This document shows, in pieces, positions 1 through 5,975 of a DNA stretch of 17,911 nucleotides. The stretch comes from Bacteroidales bacterium (lineage in GTDB: Bacteria > Bacteroidota > Bacteroidia > Bacteroidales > Paludibacteraceae), in NCBI GenBank assembly GCA_900767595.1, contig CAAFZS010000092.1:1-17911 (forward strand), given 5' to 3'. Position 1 is the first letter of the stretch; the number at the start of each line of letters is the position of its first letter. The position numbers were made by a program, and so were the translations under genes. A model generated the notes under the pieces. The model made no database searches, was not told the origin of the DNA, and worked only from the letters and a program-made list of their open reading frames with translations.

Positions 1-32
1 AGTTACCCGGCTTAAAACAAGCCCGGTTAACT
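1..32. terminator. Imperfect hairpin, possible terminator of an upstream gene
   Basis: The arms AGTTA(c)CCGG and CCGG(t)TAACT pair around a short A-rich loop, with one mismatch and possible further pairing of CTT with AAG. No clear U-tract follows on the plus strand. It could end a transcript entering from the left, or act from the other strand beyond the window edge. Seen: the inverted repeat. Inferred: its function. Confidence 0.35.
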
Positions 33-89
33 ATCGAAAAAAATATATCGTTAACAATAATTATTAATTTGTCCAACTTTTTGGGTACA

Positions 90-125
90 CCTCACCATTG
101 AGGCGGTAAAATTCCTCATTTTTTT
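90..125 (+). terminator. Overlapping alternative stems followed by a T7 run
   Basis: CCTCA (90-94), TGAGG (99-103) and CCTCA (114-118) lie in order, so the middle element can pair with either flank. The second pairing is followed at once by seven T (119-125), as in a weak intrinsic terminator. It lies upstream of the promoter at 134-165, so it would act on a transcript arriving from the left. The stems are only 5 bp, so chance is a real alternative. Confidence 0.25.
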
Positions 126-133
126 CAAAAATA

Positions 134-165
134 TTTGCATATATCAAAAAAAAGTTGTACCTTTG
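134..165 (+). promoter_or_regulatory. Bacteroidetes-type promoter for the plus-strand gene pair
   Basis: TTTG at 134-137 (-33 box) and TACCTTTG at 158-165 (-7 box) are separated by exactly 20 bases, matching the Bacteroidetes primary sigma consensus TTTG-N19-21-TAnnTTTG. The spacer contains a run of eight A. Transcription should start near 172, about 20 bases before the ATG at 193. The TTG at 163 lies inside the -7 box, which rules it out as the start of this gene. The promoter matches the one at 5936-5967 on the other strand at 32 of 37 positions. Confidence 0.85.
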
Positions 166-192
166 CAGTCGCTAAAATATAATTCTATCTAT

Positions 193-627
193 ATGTCAGG
201 TGTTAAACTAATCGAACCTTATGGCGGTTTTAGTGGTAAGATAAGCAAAAACTCCACCACTATCTTGCGTACTCGCAACGGGCGCACACACGCCTACACA
301 ATCAACAATCCCAACCTCCTCCCTCACAACGAAGCGCAAAAAGCGCACACCTCACTTTTTGGCAAGGTGTCTGCGCAAGTACAGGCTGAGAAAAAAGATC
401 CCGAACGGTTAGCCTATTGGAAGGAGCAATATCACCAATATCGCTTGGAACATGAGGCAGAACTGAATAACCTCAAGTTTACTCCCTCTAACGAACTGCA
501 AGGCTATTCATCTCGGCATAAACCTGTCATTACCAGTCTTCATGGGTTTATCTTCCATAGCCTCTTTGAAGCGGCTAAAGTTGAAAACGCAACCCCTCAA
601 AACCCCATCGACCATGACCAAGATTAG
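193..627 (+). CDS. Hypothetical protein, first of two tandem paralogs
   Basis: This 144-residue protein begins at the ATG about 20 bases after the predicted transcription start. No signal peptide or membrane segment is visible, so it is probably cytoplasmic. Near the N terminus is the pattern GGFSGKISKN, then a basic RTRNGR stretch, INNPN and EAQK. The C-terminal part is charged and contains LHGFIFHSLF. The same landmarks recur in order in the next gene (SGKLSK, FRT, EAQK, FVFHCLH), so the two are paralogs. The layout G-x-SGK ... RNG ... NP ... EAQ loosely recalls DUF6266-like and phage-associated Bacteroidetes proteins, but I could not confirm this. Function is unknown. It overlaps the next gene by 14 bases, which suggests coupled translation. 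Confidence 0.8.
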   Translation: MSGVKLIEPYGGFSGKISKNSTTILRTRNGRTHAYTINNPNLLPHNEAQKAHTSLFGKVSAQVQAEKKDPERLAYWKEQYHQYRLEHEAELNNLKFTPSNELQGYSSRHKPVITSLHGFIFHSLFEAAKVENATPQNPIDHDQD

Positions 628-1066
628 AGCTATTTCTCCTATTGCAGCTATGTCCGGAAAATTGAGTAAACGGGATAGCATATATTTCCGCACCAATACG
701 CTAAATGGCGATATTGTTGCTGTCAAACAGCTCCGCTATCCTTTGAAGAAAGATTATGCCAAACAGGCCTCTGAAGCGCAAAAGCAGCACAATGCTGCTT
801 TCATCGGTCTATATAGAAAAGTAGATGCTTTGCTAACGCAACCCGCTCGACAGATTTACGAGGATCTGTACTATCAGCACATCCGTGCTTGCCGGCAGCG
901 TCGTGCTATTAGTTGGGATAATACAGCGGTCACGGCTTTCCTTAATGCCACAAACATTATTCCCGAAGACATCTCAAAAACGCCCAAGGCAATCATTACT
1001 GAACTCCGTTCCCTGCGCAAACCCCTAACTACCCTCCGCAACTTCGTCTTCCACTGCCTCCACTAA
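614..1066 (+). CDS. Hypothetical protein, second of two tandem paralogs
   Basis: This protein has 150 residues from the ATG at 614. The frame is open further upstream to 542, but an earlier start would bury it deeply in the first gene. It shares with its neighbour an ISPIAAMSGKLSK-type N terminus, an FRTN stretch, EAQKQH and a final TLRNFVFHCLH. It is lysine- and arginine-rich and has no signal peptide. The C terminus ends with the shared hydrophobic motif, while the first paralog continues for a further tail of about 20 residues. Function is unknown. Its stop is 13 bases from the end of the convergent secreted-protein operon, and no terminator hairpin is visible between them, so the two transcripts probably overlap. 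Confidence 0.8.
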   Translation: MTKIRAISPIAAMSGKLSKRDSIYFRTNTLNGDIVAVKQLRYPLKKDYAKQASEAQKQHNAAFIGLYRKVDALLTQPARQIYEDLYYQHIRACRQRRAISWDNTAVTAFLNATNIIPEDISKTPKAIITELRSLRKPLTTLRNFVFHCLH

Positions 1067-1079
1067 CCCATTTCGAGAA

Positions 1080-3143
1080 TTATTTCGGGTCGTGGTAGAA
1101 ATAATCCGAGATGGTGGTGACGCCGTCATTGGTGTCGGTGGTTTGAAGAATAACACCCGACGTTTCATCATATTTTTTATCCGATAACTTGCGAGAAACC
1201 CAAGCACCGTCTATCCAATTGAATTCCTCATTGTGGATGACATTTTTACCCTTGCTATCATACTGATAGACATACTTTTCCGAATTATACCAGCCCGACT
1301 CATCGTAAGGATAAACAGACTCATCATAACGCTCAACAATATAAAGCGTATCCTTCCCGTTCTGTTTCCAGTGAGAGTAACGGAACATACCCGTCCAATC
1401 CCAGTTTTCATAATCCCACTTATAACTGATACTCTTATTTTGCTCCGAGGTGTTGACAAGCGTTTCCGACTTACTTAATCCCTCCCAATCAATAGGATAC
1501 TCCGTATTCGTATTCCATTTATACGAAGCCGTCATCACTTGTACGCAATTGGCATAACCATACTCCGTCTTACTGGAACCCGAACGAATCGTCTTATTCC
1601 ACTCATAACGGGCATCTAAAGTCTTCTTATCTCCACAGCCGGGCTCATACTCATAGACACGTTCCCAATCTTTCACCCACGTGCCGGCATCCCAAACCCA
1701 GTGTGTTGATAAAGTTTGGCGATTATCGCTATTGTATTCATAGGTAAAGCGCGCAGATCCCATCTTTAATCCGGGAATCGAATCGTAATACGCCTCCTCA
1801 ATCTTATTGCCCCGCTCATCGTAGTTGAGTTCTGTCCACGTTTTATCGGTTACCACCCACTGCGACCCATTCCACGTCTCCTCATAAGTGGCGACATTGG
1901 TATCACCGCTGTATTCGTTGCGGATACGCGTATAATCAACCCAATCAGGATCATTGAACTGCTGTGTAAGTACTTCGGTCGGTTTGCCACTTGTGTAGGT
2001 ATAAATCGTTCGATAACCAACCCAAACGCCATCCTCTAATTTAATAGACGAGGTCTGCGTGAGCGTCGAACCGGAATAGGTATAATTCTCTTTCTCACTC
2101 TCAAACCACTCGCGCTTCTCGTCATCCCAAGTATAGCGCGTCTTGGCGGTCGCCGTACTGCCGGTATAAGTAGTGAGAACACATGAATCACCTTTGTAGT
2201 AATCCGTACTCCACTTGTAGTTTTCCTCCACCGTCTTGCGTTTAGATGTGCCATCATAAGCACATTTATAGAGGGAACCATTAACCCATTTTTGCGCCGA
2301 TTTGCTCCACGACAAACTCTCCTTTTGCGTTACGCGGTTATTGTCATCGAACTTTTGCACGGTCTTAGAACCGCTGGTGCACTGCCCGTTACTCCATTTG
2401 GAGTAGTTCTCCGTATTGAGTTGGTTGCCCTTAGCGTCAAACTCCCAAAGCTGGCGTTTAGTGACCTGCCAATCGCCATTCGACCAACCGTAAGTCTCAT
2501 CTAAAATCTTCTTTTGTTCGGGCAAATAGATATATTCCTGCACCGTGCGGCTGTTACCGACCCATTGTCCTGTAGTCGCATTGTAAGACGAGTAATAATC
2601 TGTACCCACTGCCGTTCCGTTGCCATCAAAATGATATTCATAAAGCGTGGAATAGGTCATCTTATCACCCACACGATTGGAAGTCCGCTGCATCGTTGTT
2701 TTGTCTCCTGCATAAGCATACTCAATTACTTTATTGGAGTACCACTCTTTTTTGGTTGCATCCCACTTATACACCACTTGAGCCGTTTGCTTTCCTGCCG
2801 CATTCCATACATTTTCCGTTCGGTCCGTCGGCGCAGAAGTCCAATCATTCGCTGCCGCATCCCATTTGAGGGAGAAGGTCATCACCTCTTTTGAACCAGC
2901 ATCATCATAGACCTTAAAACTATTCGAGGTCCCTTTCTTCACCCCATTCGTCCACTGATAAACAACGGTGTTAACCTCCTTGTTTTTATCGTCATAGAAA
3001 TGCTGCTCCAACTTGGTATAATTGCCATTCCCGTCCTTGGTGACGATACTATCCAAAAGTGGCGTAGCAGCCTCTATTGGTGTAGGGGAGTAGAGGAGTA
3101 GAGGAGTAGAGAGTAATATGTACAGTAGTTTTTTCATTGTCAT
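1080..3143 (-). CDS. Large secreted protein built of Trp/Tyr-rich beta repeats
   Basis: This 687-residue protein has an N-terminal signal peptide (lysines at 4-5, hydrophobic core to about residue 22, then IEAATP). The rest is a chain of degenerate repeats of roughly 40 residues, with the pattern Y-x-Y-D-x-x-G ... Y-x-W-(D) ... W-V. Examples are the segments around LYEYHFDGNG, QLWEFDAKGN, FTYEYNSDN and YVYQYDSKG. The pattern resembles YD-like beta-hairpin repeats in Bacteroidetes surface proteins. No catalytic motif is visible. It lacks the C-terminal tag present in the 3976-4605 product and ends in a plain ISDYFYHDPK. Its start overlaps the previous stop as ATGA, so it is the last gene of the operon. 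The core of the signal peptide (residues 12-19) is encoded by three perfect copies of an octamer. A surface or adhesive role is inferred. Confidence 0.85.
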   Translation of the reverse strand: MTMKKLLYILLSTPLLLYSPTPIEAATPLLDSIVTKDGNGNYTKLEQHFYDDKNKEVNTVVYQWTNGVKKGTSNSFKVYDDAGSKEVMTFSLKWDAAANDWTSAPTDRTENVWNAAGKQTAQVVYKWDATKKEWYSNKVIEYAYAGDKTTMQRTSNRVGDKMTYSTLYEYHFDGNGTAVGTDYYSSYNATTGQWVGNSRTVQEYIYLPEQKKILDETYGWSNGDWQVTKRQLWEFDAKGNQLNTENYSKWSNGQCTSGSKTVQKFDDNNRVTQKESLSWSKSAQKWVNGSLYKCAYDGTSKRKTVEENYKWSTDYYKGDSCVLTTYTGSTATAKTRYTWDDEKREWFESEKENYTYSGSTLTQTSSIKLEDGVWVGYRTIYTYTSGKPTEVLTQQFNDPDWVDYTRIRNEYSGDTNVATYEETWNGSQWVVTDKTWTELNYDERGNKIEEAYYDSIPGLKMGSARFTYEYNSDNRQTLSTHWVWDAGTWVKDWERVYEYEPGCGDKKTLDARYEWNKTIRSGSSKTEYGYANCVQVMTASYKWNTNTEYPIDWEGLSKSETLVNTSEQNKSISYKWDYENWDWTGMFRYSHWKQNGKDTLYIVERYDESVYPYDESGWYNSEKYVYQYDSKGKNVIHNEEFNWIDGAWVSRKLSDKKYDETSGVILQTTDTNDGVTTISDYFYHDPK
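3087..3110. repeat. Octamer tandem repeat GGAGTAGA x3 inside a signal-peptide coding region
   Basis: There are three perfect copies of GGAGTAGA on the plus strand (TCTACTCC in the coding direction), flanked by partial units. They encode residues 12-19 (STPLLLYS) of the repeat protein's signal peptide. The unit length is not a multiple of three, so gain or loss of one copy would shift the frame. The same octamer forms the array at 4610-4641. Confidence 0.85.
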
Positions 3144-3979
3144 AGTGGTAATAAGCCTAAACGGCGATAATTATGGGGTGAGGCAAAGGCGTAATACAGG
3201 CGAATACCAAAGTCCAGCGAATGCAACTTATCCGCAAACACTTGCGTCAAGGAACCAACCACAAGTTCGTTCTGCTGCCACTCGCAGAACGGGTCCTTCG
3301 ACCACGGCTGCATAGGCAATACATCGTAACGGCAGAAAGCCTGCACACCCAAGCGGTGCTGCTGTTTAAAACTCCACTCGTAACCAATCTCAGCACCCAC
3401 CATCAAATGGAACTGAGGCTGAATACGCGCCTTATCCTCGCGCACAACCAACGTATGCGGGAAAGCGACATCAACGATTTCAATACACGTATTCGCTTGT
3501 AGATTATCGAGTTGCGTGAGGTGCTGTTGCTGAATACCCAAAACAGGAATAACACCGACATTAATGACGCAACCGCGTATATTCATCGCCATCATCACCG
3601 GCAACTCTATCTGCCACTGCGTCAGCGACTCTTTGCCTTGCAGATGCAAGGTATCCACCATATTGATACCTTTGTCCGAAATCCAAGGATGCGTCCACGT
3701 GTCCGTGAGGCTGCGCAAGTGCGCCTGATTGTAACTTGCGCCAAGACCAATCTTAGGTCCCATCTCTACCCCATCCGCCACTTGAGTTAGATAACGATAA
3801 TCAAGATTCAGTCCCGTCGTACAGCCGAGTTCGGACGCGAAATTCTTTCCACCCGTCATCACCGTTCCGCCGCCTTGAACGCCCACCTCAAAGATATCCC
3901 AACCCATAGCGGGCTGAGCGGCATTCATCGTCGCCACTACGGCACAAAGCACAAATACTATGTTTATAATTTTCCTCAT
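3140..3979 (-). CDS. Outer membrane beta-barrel protein
   Basis: This 279-residue protein has a typical signal peptide (MRKIINIVFVLCAVVATMNA). It continues with alternating hydrophobic and polar segments rich in Gly and aromatics, such as IFEVGVQGGG, MGPKIGLGAS, QIELPVMMAM, LMVGAEIGYEW, RLGVQAFCRYDV and LDFGIRLYYAF. These look like transmembrane beta strands of a small barrel of about 8-12 strands. The last strand is followed by a short tail (NYRRLGLLPL), not a terminal aromatic. It overlaps genes on both sides by ATGA, so it is fully embedded in the operon of secreted proteins. It may anchor or export the neighbouring products, as PorP/SprF-like barrels do next to type IX-secreted adhesins. 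That role is inferred and no PorP-specific motif was recognised. Confidence 0.8.
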   Translation of the reverse strand: MRKIINIVFVLCAVVATMNAAQPAMGWDIFEVGVQGGGTVMTGGKNFASELGCTTGLNLDYRYLTQVADGVEMGPKIGLGASYNQAHLRSLTDTWTHPWISDKGINMVDTLHLQGKESLTQWQIELPVMMAMNIRGCVINVGVIPVLGIQQQHLTQLDNLQANTCIEIVDVAFPHTLVVREDKARIQPQFHLMVGAEIGYEWSFKQQHRLGVQAFCRYDVLPMQPWSKDPFCEWQQNELVVGSLTQVFADKLHSLDFGIRLYYAFASPHNYRRLGLLPL

Positions 3980-4605
3980 TCTAACAGTTGCCCGGTCGTG
4001 GTATAGCGGCGGCCATTACGCTCGATAATGATAATTTCGTTTTCTATATATTTGATAGGCAACATATTACCGGTTACCGGCTCCAAATCTGTCGGCGGAT
4101 AAGGATAACCGCGCATCGTGGGCGAACAGAAGAAGTTCTTCTTAGCCACTTGCTCGTCTATATCGACTTCCACATAGTACTTGCTCAAATGGTCCGTTGT
4201 GCCAATCATCAACGTAAACCCATTCGCCACCGGTTGATCCGCTCCTTGCCTATACCAGCACACCTTACTCTCCGAGAACGACTCATCTATCAACCCCTCA
4301 TCCATCAACTCACGACGGTTGACAGCCGCTATCCAGTCGTTGATGATCACCACCGGTACTACCCCCTCATGGCACTCGACCTCAAAATGAGCCGTGAGTT
4401 CAATCGGTCCATCTACATCTACCCAACGAACGCGCGCAGTGTCCCCATCCGACCACCGAACAAACCGATAACCGGGCTTAGCCTCAGCCTTAATCAGGAC
4501 TCGTTCGCCACAATCGAACAAGGCCGTGGTATCAGGCTGCTGCGCCCTCACTGTAGTGGAAAGTGAGAGTGAAAGTAGGAGTAATATGAACGCGGAGCGT
4601 TTCAT
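3976..4605 (-). CDS. Secreted protein: half InlB repeat, Trp/Tyr domain and C-terminal tag
   Basis: This 209-residue protein has a signal peptide of about 21 residues ending in VRAQ. The mature chain opens in the middle of an InlB/Flg_new_2-type repeat: DCGERVLIKAEAKPGYRFVRWSDG (given here as D31-G54) followed by IELTAHFE near 68-75. The strand that normally precedes DCG is missing and appears to sit at the end of the upstream protein. Residues 84-150 (VVIINDWIAAVNRREL ... VCWYRQGAD ... YYVEVDI) resemble a beta domain common in Bacteroidales surface proteins. The last 20 residues (ENEIIIIERNGRRYTTTGQL and onward) fit the NG-xx-Y-xx-xGQ type of C-terminal tag seen in secreted proteins of this order, possibly a sorting signal. 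An octamer array ends four bases before its start codon. Confidence 0.8.
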   Translation of the reverse strand: MKRSAFILLLLSLSLSTTVRAQQPDTTALFDCGERVLIKAEAKPGYRFVRWSDGDTARVRWVDVDGPIELTAHFEVECHEGVVPVVIINDWIAAVNRRELMDEGLIDESFSESKVCWYRQGADQPVANGFTLMIGTTDHLSKYYVEVDIDEQVAKKNFFCSPTMRGYPYPPTDLEPVTGNMLPIKYIENEIIIIERNGRRYTTTGQLLE

Positions 4606-4609
4606 TTTG

Positions 4610-4641
4610 GGAGTAGAGGAGTAGAGGGGTAGAGGAGTAGG
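4610..4641. repeat. Octamer tandem repeat GGAGTAGA x4 just upstream of a start codon
   Basis: There are four 8-base units: GGAGTAGA, GGAGTAGA, GGGGTAGA, GGAGTAGG. They match the consensus at 30 of 32 bases. The array lies in the 52-base gap between two secreted-protein genes and ends four bases before the downstream ATG, where a ribosome binding site would be. Copy-number change would alter leader spacing but not any reading frame. Confidence 0.85.
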
Positions 4642-4657
4642 GTTATTTATTTATTAG

Positions 4658-5221
4658 TTATTCTACTTTAGATAACGTGATTGTACCCATGCCCGTAGAG
4701 GCGGCATCAAGCGATACCTTCACTTCAAACTGTTTCTTCTCAAAGCGAGCCTCGATAGTCAGGTCCTCAACACCCTCAATCTCTAACTCGTCATCCGTCT
4801 CAAACGGCTCTTGTTCTCCCGACTTGAACCAACCGGCAAACTCGTAGCAGTCGTCCTTAGCAACTGCCTTCACCTTCTTGGACTCGCCAAACGGGATATC
4901 TATCGAAGAAATCGGATTACCCTCTGCATCGTGCACCTCACCGATATTGTCATCCACGACGAACGTGATGTTCAAATCGTTGTGCGCAAAGATAGCCGTC
5001 AAGGTTAATGCCTCTTGGATATCCGTAAACGTACGAGGGTTAGTGGTTACTTCATCACTCCACTTAACGAAGTGATAAAGTGCAGGATCAGAGGGCGTAG
5101 CCTCCAAGGTAAAACTGCTACCGCAGTCTACTTTTTGATCCACCACCGAGGTGGGTTCTTGTGCCAAAGCACTCAGGAAGGGGATGGCCATCAATGCCAT
5201 CGCTAAAATAGTTTTTTTCAT
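4658..5221 (-). CDS. Secreted InlB-type repeat protein with split terminal repeats
   Basis: This 187-residue protein has a signal peptide (MKKTILAMALMAIPFLSALA, then QEP). The mature protein consists only of InlB/Flg_new_2-type beta repeats in an unusual phase. It begins with the back part of a repeat (VDCGSSFTLEATP ... YHFVKWSD ... ALTLTAIF, residues 31-78). It then has one complete repeat (LNITFVVDDNIGEV ... FAGWF ... LTIEARF, 83-160). It ends with only the first strand of a third repeat (FEVKVSLDAASTGMGTITLS, 165-184). The missing front of repeat one resembles the tail of the upstream protein, and the missing back of repeat three begins the downstream protein. Its start overlaps the previous stop as ATGA. 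No enzyme motif is present; a structural or surface role is likely. Confidence 0.8.
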   Translation of the reverse strand: MKKTILAMALMAIPFLSALAQEPTSVVDQKVDCGSSFTLEATPSDPALYHFVKWSDEVTTNPRTFTDIQEALTLTAIFAHNDLNITFVVDDNIGEVHDAEGNPISSIDIPFGESKKVKAVAKDDCYEFAGWFKSGEQEPFETDDELEIEGVEDLTIEARFEKKQFEVKVSLDAASTGMGTITLSKVE

Positions 5222-5919
5222 TGTGGTTTGAAAATTACTTTTCCCATTGTTTCATCGTTTACGCTAATCTGTACAGGTACTTGGCAGACCGACTGAACCA
5301 GTCTGACCGAACAACCCCGATAGCGATCCGTAGAAACGCCGGTTTTTTGGTTAATATTAATGTTAATGTAAGTTGCTTGTTTCGAATCGTTAGAAGTGGC
5401 GGTCCAATAATACCCCACTTCGCCTTCTTGCACGATGTCCGTGCCATCGCGGTAGCCCTGATAAGGCAAGAAAACCGCCGTATTGATATCCTTCACTTTG
5501 GCGGAATCCGGCCATATAGCCAAGCCCCGTTGCCCATCCTTTTCCGTTTCCTCACAAAGATCATCGGCATTGTTTCGACCCGTCAAAATATATATCCATT
5601 CTTCCGCGGTCAGGGTGCGCCATTCGCCATCCGTTTGGAGATTACCCCAATCCAAGAAATCGCCCGCATACGCACCGTTCGCGCGCACGAAGGAGACACC
5701 GTAAAAGTCCGTAACAGTATAACGGGACTTACCGCTCCAGCCAAAGAGATGGAAGTCAGCCGTATTCGGCAAAACCGCATCAACAGAGAGATTAGCCTCA
5801 GCAAAACGAACCTGTTCACCATCACTATTAATGGTAAAAGCATCACTCGCGGCATAAAGATTTATGCACGCGAAAAGCAATACCATATATACAAACAGTC
5901 GTTTCACCGAATGGGTCAT
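5218..5919 (-). CDS. Secreted protein with SUMF/FISUMP-like domain, ending in a partial InlB strand
   Basis: This is a 233-residue protein from the ATG at 5919. A GTG at 5925 is also in frame but would leave only about four bases of leader. A signal peptide runs to about residue 24 (CINLYAAS). Residues 25-210 carry landmarks of a domain common in Bacteroidales surface proteins and similar to Fibrobacter major paralogous / SUMF1-like C-type-lectin folds: FHLFGWSG, DFLDWGN, EWRTLTAEEWIYILTGR, AVFLPYQGYRDGT, GYYWTATS and YRGCSVRLV. The final stretch ISVNDETMGKVIFKPQ is the first strand of an InlB-type repeat that stops abruptly at the gene boundary. First gene of the five-gene operon, driven by the promoter at 5936-5967. 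Ligand binding is possible from the fold, but no ligand can be named. Confidence 0.8.
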   Translation of the reverse strand: MTHSVKRLFVYMVLLFACINLYAASDAFTINSDGEQVRFAEANLSVDAVLPNTADFHLFGWSGKSRYTVTDFYGVSFVRANGAYAGDFLDWGNLQTDGEWRTLTAEEWIYILTGRNNADDLCEETEKDGQRGLAIWPDSAKVKDINTAVFLPYQGYRDGTDIVQEGEVGYYWTATSNDSKQATYINININQKTGVSTDRYRGCSVRLVQSVCQVPVQISVNDETMGKVIFKPQ

Positions 5920-5921
5920 TT

Positions 5922-5936
5922 GCACAACAAGTGTGC
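5922..5936. promoter_or_regulatory. Perfect inverted repeat at the predicted transcription start
   Basis: GCACA and TGTGC flank a five-base loop directly after the -7 box and just before the ATG at 5919. It overlaps the predicted transcription start near 5928-5930. It could be an operator or a small 5' hairpin in an almost leaderless mRNA. Seen: the symmetry. Inferred: any regulation. Confidence 0.4.
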
Positions 5937-5967
5937 AAAGATACGACTTTTTTTTGATATGTGCAAA
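5936..5967 (-). promoter_or_regulatory. Bacteroidetes-type promoter of the secreted-protein operon
   Basis: On the minus strand TTTG (5967-5964) and TATCTTTG (5943-5936) are 20 bases apart, with a run of eight A in the spacer. This is the Bacteroidetes -33/-7 arrangement. It begins nine bases after the coaE stop, so the operon has its own start despite following a long co-directional gene run. Box sequences, spacer length, A8 position and most spacer bases match the promoter at 134-165 (32 of 37 bases including the five after the -7 box). Confidence 0.85.
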
Positions 5968-5975
5968 TTTTTTTG

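Noticed and set aside
163..192. TTG start ten codons earlier for the first plus-strand gene
   Set aside because: It lies within the -7 box and before the predicted transcription start, so it cannot be on that mRNA; the ATG at 193 fits.
542..613. Upstream extension of the second plus-strand gene
   Set aside because: It would overlap the first gene by 86 bases, and the added residues have no counterpart in the paralog; the ATG at 614 aligns both N termini.
1067..1079. Terminator between the convergent transcription units
   Set aside because: Only a 4-base ACCC/GGGT pairing around a long loop can be drawn; no usable stem and no T-run.
5200..5225. Programmed frameshift joining the SUMF/FISUMP-like gene to the next
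   Set aside because: The stop precedes the A-run and a fusion would bury a complete signal peptide; stop-start reinitiation at ATGA is simpler.
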